Assembly (NCBI GenBank): GCA_009599575.1
Contig: VWND01000014.1
Coordinates: forward strand, 310,001-374,000
Direction of reading: 5' to 3'
Origin: Blumeriella jaapii
Taxonomy: Eukaryota; Ascomycota; Leotiomycetes; Helotiales; Drepanopezizaceae
DNA: 64,000 nt
In this document: piece by piece, positions 53,690 through 64,000 of the stretch
Numbering within the stretch: position 1 is the stretch's first letter
How the letters are laid out: each line of letters starts with the position of its first letter
Program-made: the position numbers and the translations under genes
Notes under the pieces: model-generated
Seen by the model: only the letters and a program-made list of their open reading frames with translations
What the model was told of the DNA's origin: nothing
Database searches by the model: none

Positions 53690-54940
53690 GCATTTAATTA
53701 AGACTTTTGCAAAATCAATTGAAAAAAGCGCAAAAGCGTAAACGATAATTTTTAAAAATTATACGATTGCGACAGACCCTTTAATCAAAGCGTTTGATAA
53801 AATCTATCGAACGTATTTTTGCCAATCGCGAATCTGCTGTTTTTTTTTTTTTTCGCAACGTTTTATTTTAATTCGCAAACGCTGCAAATCAATTTCCACG
53901 CTTTTCGCGAACTTTTTTTAAATTTTTTTATAACGGCCAAAACTTTAACGCGTTTTTTAAACGCTATAGTTTCCATTTATCTGCTGACTTTCGATTAGCT
54001 CGTATAAAACGCGTTTCGAATTTTAAATTTAAATTAAATAATAATAAAAATTATAAAACACGCTATTAGAAAACTAAAATTTTCGACAATTTCGAATTTT
54101 ACTACGATTATTTCGTTAGCGATCGATTTCGTAAAAATTATATATTCGATCAGACCGAAAGCGTAGCAAAAGAATTTTTAATTCCGCGTATTTTAAATCG
54201 TTCCGATTTTACTTTTTTCGAAAAATTAATAAAAAAGGTCGCCGATTTCCTGGCCGACTTTTTCGACGTTTAAAAAACCGAAAACGAGTTTAAAATATTT
54301 GTAATAAATACGCACGACGACTTTTAGCGATTTTATTTGCGATTTTCTATTTTCGCAGCGAACGCTTAAATACGAACTGACAAACAGCTTCGAAACGCTT
54401 TTCGCGATAAAATACTAAAACGTTTACGAGAAAAGCTGCATTTAAAATAAGCGTATAACGATTTTCAAAAATTAATTCACCGCCGTTCGATAAAAAAAAC
54501 AAAATCAGCTGGCTGAACGAATTTTATACGCGAATCGCTTTTTAATTAAATCTATTATTTATTAAAATAGTAAGTTTTTAACTAAAGCGTACTACGAGTT
54601 AAATCGTACGTACGAAAATCGTTTTAATACTTTATAGGCTTTTTTTCAGCCCTTTGTTTTTTCTTTTTTTCCACGCTAAAACGCTCCTTTTAGCGTTTTT
54701 CTTTTTCGATCGGACCAACGACAACGCTCGTTTTTTATTTTATATTAAAAGGTTCGAAGCCAATTTGCACGATTTTCTACGGGCCGACCCTCGGTTCTAT
54801 CCAAAAGCTTTTTCAGGCTGGTAAATGTAAACGAAGTCGAACCAGCCGAAAATTCGCTTTTCGATAATAATAATAAAAACGAAAACCCTTATCCAAACGA
54901 CTTTCAAAATGCATACGAAAAAGTTAAAAGCTTTCCCGCC
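53690..54940 (+). pseudogene. gag: E1-G gag remnant
   Basis: Collinear with E1-C gag (24100..25340): FDRSDFTFFEKLI-type helical middle near 54200, and RSDQRQRSFF/FEANLHDFLRA segment near 54700..54790. Frames are short and stop-rich. Leader 53352..53689 carries only a RIP-changed run at 53482..53697 shared by all copies. Confidence 0.7.
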
Positions 54941-54959
54941 AGTCGGAAAAACGCCCAGG

Positions 54960-55180
54960 CCTAAGCAAAGCCTTTTTTTTAAGCGTATTACGCGATATAC
55001 GTTATTTTAACGTTCGAAAGCTTTTAATAGCGATTTACTAATAATTCCCGTTATATTTATTAAAAATAGCTTTTCGTATAAAATAAAGGCGCTCGCCGAT
55101 TTTAAAGCGAACGGTTATGCGTTAATCGATTCGGCGCTAATTAAATCCTTTTTTTTTTTTTTAAACTTTTAATTTAATTT
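54960..55180 (+). pseudogene. pol: E1-G protease remnant
   Basis: LTNNSRYIY-type strand followed by ADFKANGYALIDSA-like active site, DSG changed to DFK (55098..55106). Confidence 0.75.
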
Positions 55181-55284
55181 TTTCCGGCTTTTTTTTTTGT
55201 AAAAAAGTATAATAAAGCTCGTAGCCATTTAATTATATATTTTACGCTTTTTAATTTTATTATTAACAACCGAATATAATCGTT

Positions 55285-55289
55285 TATTT
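55285..55289 (+). other. Target-site duplication TATTT (left) of E1-H
   Basis: Recurs at 61695..61699. Joined flanks read CGTTTATTTCTTTTTTAATT, as in E1-C at 25684..25703. Confidence 0.92.
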
Positions 55290-55554
55290 TGTGACGATCT
55301 AATCAGTCGAAGGGCTGGGAGATCAGTCAACTGGTCGCCGTATTTATATGGTATAAAAAAACGAGCCTTTGGTTTTGTAATAAAAATATTCATTTAGAAT
55401 CAACAACTGCAGAAGGCAGAGGTTGCTAAAGGAAAAAAGCCTTATATATATAATAGTTTCCACAGTTGATAGAAGATCCATCAGGAGACCAGAAAGCTTG
55501 CAATTATACGTAGTTGCTGAGGTGACGCGAAAGGCAAACGAATAAATCGTTACA
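55290..55554 (-). repeat. E1-H 3' LTR
   Basis: 265 bp; left end TGTGACGATC, right end CGTTACA; TTTGCCTTTCGCG variant of the young subtype. Confidence 0.94.
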
Positions 55555-55569
55555 CTATTTTTTCGTCCG

Positions 55570-58500
55570 AAAAAAGCGCGTTCTCGAGCTTTTATCCATT
55601 AGTACGTCGCTATCCAAATAATCGTACGAATTTAAACCTTCGGAATACGCCTTCAGCCAATTTATAAGTTTTACAAAAGGATCGGAAAGCTTTTTATGCG
55701 CCAAATAAAAATCGCGCATTTTTAAGAAAGCGTATATAAAATCAAACGCGGAGTATCACGTAAGATTTTTATTTAAGCCTATTTAAAAAGCTTTGTATTA
55801 AAAAATCTTTCGCTGTATTCGATAAGCGATTAATTTTTCGATTTGGTATTTAAGCTTACCAGTTATATTAATAAATTCAGAAACTAAATTAATCTGATTT
55901 GAAAGCGCGTCGTTAGCTGCTTTACGCAGTCGATTAGCGTGAAAAACTGAATATACGTTTATAATACTGGAAAAATCTAGCTTAAAAGCGTTGTCGAAGA
56001 TTTTGGTTATAATTTTAAAAGGGCCGTTTATAAAATTATCGAATTGCGAAAAAGCCGGAAGGTCGGAAATAAACGTATATCGAGCTATACGTAATCGCTA
56101 ACGTCAAAATCGATCGCGCGGCGAAATTTATTCGCGCTTTTTTTTATTTTGTCGTAAGCTTATTAAAAATGCGATTTGGCGAGGTTTTAAGCGTCGTAAT
56201 AGCGGCGAACGTACGCACGAGCTTCGTTTGCGTTTAGCTTGTGTAAAAAATAAAAAAAAAAAGAAGTATCGAGCTTCCAGTTTTAATTAGTATAAAAAAT
56301 GTAATCGTATATAATTTCAAAAAGTAAAAAGCTATTTAGACTTTTGTGAAAAAAAACTATTTAAGCGAAATCCATTATTAAAAAAAATTCGCTTTAATCG
56401 TTTTAATAAAAATTTACGAAAGGTCGAAAGCGTTTTTACAAATATTGATTGTAAATTTCGGTCTGACCGTCGGTTTTAAAATAAACGGCTATCGAAAGCT
56501 TTAATTGCGTATCGAGTATTTTATTTAATTCAGATCAGAAGATAAATTAATACTAAAGGCTACGATCGTTAATAATATTTTTTGAAAAGCCAAAATATTT
56601 GTATACGTGGAATATATACAGTTTGGCGAAGCTTCGAACGTCGATATTTTTATGGCAGAAAATCGAAATAGCCTGCTTGAAAAAGCGATTTATTATTACG
56701 AACACGTTATCGTAATCGTGTTTGTTTTTATTAAAATTGCAAAAGTTTATTATAACGTGTTTTTAAAAATGGTCAGAAACAGAAAAAGGCTAAAAAAAGC
56801 CGGAGCGTTTATTTTTTGAAATAAAACTTTTTCGATAAACGTAGCAATTGCGATAGTATTGTTTTACGAAAGCTGTTATATTTCGCTAATAATATTGGTC
56901 CGAAAGCAATTGCGTAGTTTTGCGAACGCTGAAATAAGCGGTAAAGATCTGGTCGTGCATTTTTCGTATAAGGGCCAAACGAAAATAATCGACGTTTGGT
57001 ATTATTAGACGACTATAATATAATAGCAGGTCGCGTTTAAATATATACGAAAACGGAGTATTATTAGCGTCGTTCTTTTTCGTAGTATTTCGTACAGCTT
57101 TTTTCGAAAGGCCATCAAGCTGCTAGCTATGCGATTAGCGTGGAAAAGCTGGTTAACGATACGAAGTACGGAAAAAAAATCAGCTATTTTAACGATAAAA
57201 ACAGCTGTTTCGAAGGCCGTGAAAAGTCGAAGTTTTTCAGTTAAAAAGCGGTGATCGATTTAATCGGTTCGAAAAAGGGTTTACAGGCGTTAAATGCGTT
57301 TAAAAAAGTTTTAGCGGTCGAATTCGCTCGTACGACGTGTTAATACGTTAGTTAAAAGGTTGTGTTTACCTGGTTTATACGTAATAAAAAAGTTGTAATC
57401 GGCGAAAAGCTCGGCTTAACGTATTTGTCGAGCGTTTAAAAGTTTAAAAATTATAAAATATTTTAAGGTTTTATAATTAATAATTATTTTGATCTGATAA
57501 ACTGAACTAATTAATTTAGTACGAAAATTGCTTAGAAATTTTACGATTGCGAATATTTTTTTGTCGTATACGACGTAGTTCAGCTTTGCGAAAATTATAA
57601 TTTTGCTAAAATAAGCGATTAGAAGCCAGTCGTCGCTATGAAATTGCGAAAACACAAAAGCTACTACGCCGTCGAAAACGTTAGTTTTTAATATACAAGA
57701 AAGGTTTTGCCTGTAATATTATAAAACTGGTGCAATAATAAAGGCTAGTATAAAAAGGTCGAAATTTTTCTGATATTTAAAAATAAAATAAAAAAAAACG
57801 TTAGCTTTGGTCAAATAAATTAAAAGCTTTGTAATTATATTTTAATTTCGAATAAAACGTCGGTAAAAATTACAAAAACCAAAAAAGCTTTATATACTTT
57901 TTATAATAATAGAAAACTTTCAGTGGACGATTACGAAAACTTTTTTTGGATTTATTTTTAGGCTTTTAATAAAAATAATAAAGCTTAGGTAACGGATCCG
58001 AATAACGTTAAATTCAGATTTCCGAATATCAGCCTATAATTCAGCGTTAGCGAGCTTTAAAGTATTTTGCGAACGTATGTAGCGTATTTCAAAAGGTCGG
58101 ACGAATAAATAAAAATATTATTTAAATATATAATATAAAAATCGTTTAAATAATCGAAAAAAACGTCGTTTATATAGCGTTGATAAATTGCGGATTTATT
58201 AATAAAACCAAAAAGTAGCATTTTGCATTTATAAGCGCCGTAACGCGTACGAAACGTCGTCAGTTTTTTATTAGCGGGATTTATTCGAATTTTGTAAAAA
58301 GCTTAACGAATATCGAGCTTTGTAAAAATTCGTGTTTCCGAAAAACGAATAAGGATTTTATCGATAAAAAAAAGGAGGTAGCGATTTTTACGAATAATAT
58401 TATTAAAAGTTCGATAATCGATACAAAAGCGTAGTAAACCGTCGGGTTTTTTGGCGAAAAGCATTAAAGCAGCGAAAAAAGCGGTGGAAGATTCGATAAA

Positions 58501-58880
58501 ACCTTTGTTAAAATTATTTTGCAAATAGATTTTAATAATTTCGAGCTCCGGAATCGATATTTTATATAAAAAAGTGTATTTCAGCTTTTTTTTATTTATA
58601 ATAAGCTCGATTTTATAATCGTAGGGCCGGTGAAAAGCTAATTCGTTACTAGCGGCCTTAGAAAACACGTGTTCGAAGTTTTTGTATTTCGGGAAAAGAA
58701 ATTCGAAGAAAAGTTTATTCGAAGTTAGCTTTGCTAAACTGGTTAAAAAGGTCGAAATCGATATTTCGTTGATTTTGAAACGTTCGAAAAAACTATAAAA
58801 TTGGGTTTTAAAAAAATGTTATACGTAAGGTCGTCTAGTATTCTGTCGATTTCGTATAAAAAGATTGAAAACATTTCAAT
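55570..58880 (-). pseudogene. pol: E1-H pol remnant: RT, RNase H, integrase, chromodomain
   Basis: RT starts near 58877. It is open 58668..58303 (KKPDGLLRFCIDYRTFNNIIRKN, RIFTKLDIR) and reaches YLNN (about 58110) and the thumb. RNase H is at about 57720..57350 (open 57655..57416: SDDWLLIAYFSK, KLNYVVYDKKIFAIVKFLSNFR). The integrase zinc domain is at about 57130..56880. The DDE core follows with SDRSL-like sequence near 56560, where the G of the DRG block is lost. The GPY/F-like part and chromodomain run to 55700 and the RFFRT tail to 55580. Same layout as E1-C. Confidence 0.9.
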
Positions 58881-59620
58881 TGCTTTTTTTCTGGAAATCA
58901 GCTTAAAAGCGTATATAATAATCTGGCAAATAGAAATTGGGTAAGCAGTAGATTAAAAGATTCGTTTTCGAACTGGTCGTTTAGAAAGTTTAAAAAATAG
59001 CTTATTTAAATTATCGATTATATTAAACTGAAAAGCTATCGCGGCGAAGGCTTTTTTTCGGTCTTTGATATAACTGTTTTTCGTAAAACGAAAAAGCTGT
59101 TCTGACGAAAGGAAAAAAAAAAAAGAAGTAGAAATAATAAAAAAGGAATCGGCAGCCTGGAAAAATGGTGTAATTTCTTGTATTATTCTATTAGCGTCGC
59201 TATCGAAATTGGCACCGCGAATAAAATTCGACCTTTTCGCGCTTCGCACAGCGTCGTAAGCCTGCCATAATTAATCAAGATTTTTGTTACGTTTTACAGC
59301 GTCGTTTTAATAGCGAAATTAAATCTTTCGGAAATGCAAATAAAAAACTTTAATACAACGAGCGTAAAAAACTATAGAAAAGTAAAACTTCGGCCAATAA
59401 AACTTGCGTTTATTACAGTTTAATAAAATTTAATATTCGGCCAACCAAGCTTTTTCTAGAATTATATTATAATTTCCGAAATTAATAATTAAAAAAAAAG
59501 TAAACGATTATATTCGATTGTTAATAATAAAGTTAAAAAACGTAAAATGTGTAATTAAATGGCCACGAGCTTTATTATATTTTTTTACAAAAAAAAAAGC
59601 CGGGAAAAATTAAATCAAAA
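58881..59620 (-). pseudogene. pol: E1-H linker between protease and RT
   Basis: Open run 59249..58953 (MRSAKRSNFIRGANFDSDANRIIQEI) with the 33 bp near-palindrome in frame (59190..59222), then a Ser/Phe tract. Confidence 0.7.
59190..59222 (-). repeat. 33 bp near-palindrome, E1-H
   Basis: E1-locus copy; plus-strand arms ATTAGCGTCGCTA and TGGCACCGCGAAT. Confidence 0.85.
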
Positions 59621-59830
59621 GTTTTAAAAAAAAAAAAAAAGATTTAATTAGCGCCGAATCGATCAACGCATAACCGTTCGCTTTAAAATCGGCGAGCGCT
59701 TTTATTTTATACGAAAAGCTATTTTTGATAAATATAACGGAAATTATTAATAAATCGCTATTAAAAAGCTTCCGAACGTTAAAATAACGTATATCGCGTA
59801 ATACGCTTAAAAAAAAAGCTTTGCTTAGAT
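59621..59830 (-). pseudogene. pol: E1-H protease remnant
   Basis: Active site DSG reads DFK at 59690..59682; neighbouring strands LTIPVIFIK-like and YALIDSALI preserved in part. Confidence 0.76.
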
Positions 59831-61090
59831 CTGGGCGTTTTCCCGATTAACGGAAAAGCTTTCGACTTTTTTATATGCGTTTTGAAAGTCGTTTGGAAAA
59901 GGGTTTTCGTTTTTACTATTATTATTAAAAGGCGAATTTTCGGCCGGCTCGACCTCGTTTACGCCTACTAGTCTGAAAGGGCTTTTAAATAAAACCGAAA
60001 GTCGGCTCGTAAAAAGTCGTGCAAATTGGCTTCGAACTTTTTGATATAAAATAAAAAACGAGCGTTATCGTTAATCCGATCGAAAAAAAAAAACGCCAGA
60101 AGGGGCGTTTTGACGTAAAGGAAAAGGAAAAACAAAAAATTGAAAAAAAGCCTGTGGAGCATTTAAACGACTTTCGTACGTGCGATTTGACTCGTAATAC
60201 GCTTTGATTAAAAACTTACCATTTTAATAAATAGTAAATTTAATTAAAAAGCGATTCGCGTATAAAATTCGTTTAGCTAATTAATTTTGTTTTTTTTATC
60301 GGACGGCGGTAAATTAATTTTTAAAAATCGTTGTACGCGTTTATTTCAAATGCAGCTTTTTTCGTAAACGCTTTAATATTTTATTTCGAAGGGCGTTTCG
60401 AAGCTGTTTATCAGTTCGTATTTAAGCGTTCGCTGCGAAAATGGAAAATCGCAGATAAAAGCGCCAAAAATCGTCGTGCGTATTTATTGCAAGTATTTTA
60501 AACTCGTTTTCGGCCTTTTGAACGTCGGAAGAATCGGCCAGGAAATCGGCGACCTTTTTTATTAATTCTTCGGGAAATATAGGGTCGGAACGGTTTAAAA
60601 TACGCGGGGTTAAGAATTCTTTTGCTACGCTTTCGGTCTAATCGAATATATAATTTTTGCGAAATCGATCGCTAGCGAAATAATCGTAATAAAATTCGAA
60701 ATTATCGAAAATTTTAATTTTCTAATAGCGTGCTTTGTAATTTTTACTATTATTTAATTTAAATTTAAGGTTCGAAACGCGTTTTATGCGAACTAATCGA
60801 AAGTTAGCAAATAAATGGGAATTATAGCGTTCAAAAAGCGCGCTAAGGTTTTGGCCGTTATGGAAAGATTTAAAAAAAGTTCGCGAAAAGCGTGGAAATT
60901 GATTTGCGGCGTTTGTTGGTTGAAATAAAACGTTGCGAAAAAATGGAGCAGCAGATTCGCGACTAGCAGAAGCACGTTCGATAAATTTTATCAAACGCTC
61001 TGATTAAAGGGTCTGTCGCAGTTATATAGTTTTCAGAAGTTGTCGTTTACGCTTTTGCGCTTTTTTTAGTTGATTTTACAAAAGTCTTAA
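59831..61090 (-). pseudogene. gag: E1-H gag remnant
   Basis: This is the best-preserved E1 Gag. The frame 60994..60722 (MIKFIERASASRESAAPFF..., RVSNLKFKLNNSKNYKARY) is followed by DRFRKNYIFD, SVAKEFLTPRILNRSD, FPEELIKKVADFLAD, THDDFWRFYLRFSIFAANA and a segment at 60162..59968 (FFDRINDNARFLFYIKKFEANLHDFLRADFRFYLKALSD). The order resembles a retrotransposon capsid of about 400 residues; no zinc knuckle found. An overlapping frame 60975..60793 is a shadow. Confidence 0.75.
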
Positions 61091-61429
61091 TTAAACGCTT
61101 TCAGCGCTAGGCTGTAAAAAGGTGGCAGGCGAAATGGTTAGCGCTCTGCTTTTTCTTTTGTTTTTTTTTCCTCGGGGGAAGGACTGTTTTTCAGAAGAAA
61201 AAGCTTCTAGGAAAGACTGCTTCTTCGCTAATTAAAAGGAAGGTTAAGATGTAGTAGCAGGAGCTGAAAAGCTTTGCTAAAAAGGAAATCGTTGAACAAA
61301 AGCTATTTTTCGCGAAGTGCGGAAATAAGCCTTTTTACGACCGGTCGATCATTTTGGTATGATTCGTAAGAAATTCGAAGGAAAAGATAGTTTACGCCGT
61401 CGCTAGCGTAGAAAAAGAGTTGTTAATAA

Positions 61430-61694
61430 TATAACGATTTAATCAATCGAAGGGCTGGGAAATCAGTTAATTGGTCGCCGTATTTATATAATATAAAAAA
61501 ACGAGCCTTTGGTTTTGTAATAAAAATATTTATTTAGAATCAACAACTGCAGAAGGCAGAGGTTGCTAAGGGGAGAGAGCCTTATATACATAATAGTTTC
61601 CACAGTTGATGGGAAACCCACCAGAAGACCAGGGAGCTTGCAATTATACGTAGTTGCTGGGGTGACGCGAGGGGCAAACGAGTGAGTCGTCATA
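61430..61694 (-). repeat. E1-H 5' LTR
   Basis: 265 bp; right end CGTCATA (CA to TA), left end TATAACG. The TTTGCCCCTCGCGTCACCCC block is intact, suggesting little RIP on this LTR. Confidence 0.94.
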
Positions 61695-62320
61695 TATTTC
61701 TTTTTTAATTACTAATTTCGGAAATTATAATATAATTTTAAAAAAAGCTTAGTTGGCGAATACCAAATTTTATTAAATTATAATAAACGCAAGTTTTATT
61801 AGCCGAAGTTTTATCCCTTTACAGCTTTTTACGCTCGTTGTATTAAAATTTTTTATTTGCATTTTCGAAAAATTTAATTTCGCTATTAAAACGACGCTGT
61901 AAAACGTAATAAAAATCTTAATTAATTATAATAAATTTACGACGCTGTACGGAGCGCGAAAAAGTCGAATTTCATTCGCGGTGCCAATTTCGATAGCGAC
62001 GCTAATAAAATAATACAAAAAATCATATCACCACCTTTTTAAATTAACGATTTTTTTCTTATTAATTTTTTTTTTCTTTTTTTTTTTCGTTAAAACAGCT
62101 TTTTCGTTCTACGAAAAACAGTTATATCAAAAACCGAAAAAAAGCTTTCGCCGCGATAGTCTTTCAGCTTAATATAATCGATAATTTAAACAAGCCATTT
62201 TCTGAATTTTCCAAACGATTAATTCGAAAATAAATCTTTTAACCTATTGCTTATTTAATTTCCATTTGCTAAATTATTACACACGCTTTTAAACTGATTT
62301 TCAGAAAAAAAGCAGTTGAA
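61695..62320 (+). pseudogene. pol: E1-G linker between protease and RT
   Basis: Begins with the TATTT duplication; coding remnant with the 33 bp near-palindrome (61974..62006) and a T run near 62055..62085. Confidence 0.66.
61974..62006 (+). repeat. 33 bp near-palindrome, E1-G
   Basis: E1-locus copy; arms ATTCGCGGTGCCA and TAGCGACGCTAAT. Confidence 0.85.
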
Positions 62321-64000
62321 ATGTTTTTAACTTTTTTATACGAAATCGACAAAATACTAAACGATTTTACGTATAACACTTTTTTCAAAACCCAATTTTA
62401 CAGTTTTTTCGAACGTTTCAAAACGAACGAAATATCGATTTCGACTTTTTTAATCAGCTTAGCAAAGCTAACCTCGAATAAACTTTTTTTCGAATTTTTT
62501 CCCCCGGAGTACAAAAACCTCGAACACGTGTTTTTTAAAGCCGCCAATAATAAGCTAGCCTTTTACCGGCACTACGATTACAAGATCGAGCTTATTATAA
62601 ATAAAAAAAAACTGAAATATATTTTTTTATATAAAATATCGATTCCAAAGCTTAAAATTGTCAAAATCTATTTGTAAAATAATTTTAACAAAAGCTTTAT
62701 TAAACCTTTTATCGTTTTTTTCGCTGCTCCAATGCTTTTCGCTAAAAACCCGACGGTTTATTGCGTTTTTATATCGATTATCGAGCTTTTAATAATATTA
62801 TTCGTAAAAATCGCTATTTTCTTTTTTTTATCGATAAAACTTTTGCTCGTTTTTTAAAAATACGAATTTTTATAAAGCTCGATATTCGTTAAGCTTTTTA
62901 TAAAATTCGAATAGATTCCGTTAATAAAAAACTAACGACGTTTCGTACGCGTTACGGCGTTTATAAACGCAAAATACTATTTTTTAGCCTTATTAATAAA
63001 TCCGCAATTTATTAACGCTATATAAACGACGTTTTTTTCGATTATTTAAACGATTTTTGCATTATATATTTAAATAATATTTTTATTTATTCGTTCGATT
63101 TTTTAAAATACGTTATATACGTTCGCAAAATACTCTAAAAGCTCGCTAACGCTAAATTACAAGCCGATATTCGAAAATCTGGATTTAACGTTATTCGGAC
63201 CCGTTATTTAAGTTTTATTATTTCGATTAAAAGCCTAAAAATAAATTTAGAAAAAATCTCCGTAATCGCTTATTAAAAGCCTTTTATTATTATAAAAAAT
63301 ATATAAAACGTTTTTAGTTTTTATAACTTTTACCGACGTTTTATTCGAAACTACGATATAATTGCAAAGCTTTTGATTTATTTAATCAAAGCTAACGTTT
63401 TTTTTAATTTCACTTCTGAATATCAGAAAAGTTTCGACCTTTTTATATTAGCTTTTATTACTGCATCAGTTTTATAATATTACAAGCAAGACTTTTTTTG
63501 TATATTAAAAACTAACGTTTTCGACGGCGTAATAGCTTTTGTACTTTCGCAATTTTATAATAACGATTGGCTTTTAATCGCTTATTTCAGCAAAATCATA
63601 GCTTTCGCAAAGCTAAACTACGTCGTATACGATAAAAAAATGCTCGCAATCGTAAGATTTTTAAGCAATTTTCGTATTAAACTAATTAATTTAATTTATT
63701 AAATTAAAATAATTATTAATTATAAAACCTTGGAATATTTTATAATTTTTAAACTTTTAAACGCTCGATAAGCACGTTAAGCCGAGCTTTTCGCCGATTA
63801 TAACTTTTTTATTACGTACAAATCAAATAAACACAATTTTTTAGCTAACGCATTAACACGTCGTACGAGCGAATTCGATCGCTAAAACTTTTTTAAACGC
63901 ATTTAGCGCCTGCAAACACTTTTTCGAGCCGATCAGATCGATCATCGCTTTTTGACTGAAAAACTTCGATTTTTTACGGCCTTCGAAACAGCTGTTTTTA
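62321..64000 (+). pseudogene. pol: E1-G pol remnant: RT, RNase H and integrase start
   Basis: Open 62321..62677 (MFLTFLYEIDKIL...KYIFLYKISIPKLKIVKIYL), then frames with KNPDGLLRFYIDY and a catalytic YLNN near 63070. The thumb lies near 63150, RNase H at about 63510..63850, and the region before the integrase zinc domain at the window edge. A one-base loss after GCTAAAAA (about 62745) shifts the frame relative to E1-C. Truncated by the window, not by biology. Confidence 0.87.

Larger units (their letters stand above)
55290..61694 (-). mobile_element. E1-H: uninterrupted full-length Ty3/gypsy element (6,405 bp)
   Basis: It has two 265 bp LTRs and a TATTT duplication, and nothing is nested inside. 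It is therefore the reference copy for the family: LTR, leader, gag, protease, linker, RT, RNase H, integrase, chromodomain, LTR on the minus strand. Confidence 0.95.
53085..64000 (+). mobile_element. E1-G: Ty3/gypsy element interrupted by E1-H, 3' end outside the window
   Basis: Plus-strand E1 copy: 53085..55289 (LTR, gag, protease) and 61695..64000 (linker, RT, RNase H, integrase start). It is split by E1-H with a TATTT duplication. The 3' third and LTR are beyond 64000. Confidence 0.93.

Noticed and set aside
1..64000. CRISPR arrays, rRNA, tRNA genes, telomeric repeats
   Set aside because: None seen on either strand.

Overview
The window is a block of nested, mutationally degraded LTR retrotransposons, almost certainly from a filamentous ascomycete (Pezizomycotina). 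It is very A+T-rich. Reading frames that are clearly gag and pol are broken mainly by TAA/TAG/TGA codons, and aligned copies differ mostly by C-to-T and G-to-A transitions with almost no CpA left. That is the signature of repeat-induced point mutation (RIP). I see no intact host gene, rRNA, tRNA or CRISPR array.

Three LTR families, one miniature LTR element, one terminal-inverted-repeat element and one non-LTR-like insertion are present. E1 is a Ty3/gypsy chromovirus-like element of about 6.4 kb with 257-270 bp LTRs (TGTRACGAT...ATCGTYACA), seen as six copies A, B, C, D, G and H. E2 is an 11.3 kb Ty3/gypsy-type element with 267-268 bp LTRs (TGTAAAACGG...TACTTTTACA) and an extra ORF of about 1,000 codons after integrase, seen as two copies. 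The third is an 8.2 kb Ty1/copia element with 302 bp LTRs. E3 is a 1,378 bp miniature LTR element. The TIR element is 1,362 bp with about 125 bp inverted repeats. The non-LTR-like insert is 1,017 bp.

Target-site duplications and the copies' own uninterrupted relatives resolve the order. E1-B (minus strand, 5' LTR at 51403) is the oldest host on the left. It is split by E1-D (41297..48747, A[G/A]GGC duplication), by E1-C (23492..41186, GCAGT duplication) and by E2 copy 1 (right end 21096, continuing off the left edge). E1-C carries E2 copy 2 (27250..38523, ATAG duplication). E2 copy 1 carries the copia element (5022..13242, ATTTT duplication), the TIR element (14804..16165, TA duplication) and, at its left, E1-A. 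E1-D carries the 1,017 bp insert in its 3' LTR (15 bp duplication). On the right, about 300 bp of unassigned sequence contains E3 (51520..52897, ATAAA duplication). It is followed by E1-G (53085 to the window end), itself split by E1-H (55290..61694, TATTT duplication).

The genes are dead polyproteins: capsid, protease, reverse transcriptase, RNase H, integrase and, in E1, a C-terminal chromodomain. All six E1 copies have lost both catalytic aspartates of reverse transcriptase (YLDD to YLNN). The five copies whose protease is visible have lost the DSG triad.

The least expected signal is a 33 bp near-palindrome (arms ATTCGCGGTGCTA / TAGCAACGCGAAT). It sits inside coding sequence at five independent places in two unrelated families (13 copies in the window). 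Being 11 codons long it keeps the reading frame. Second are the long unassigned ORF3 of E2, the antisense ORF in the copia element, and the 1 kb insert with a (TAG)6 end.
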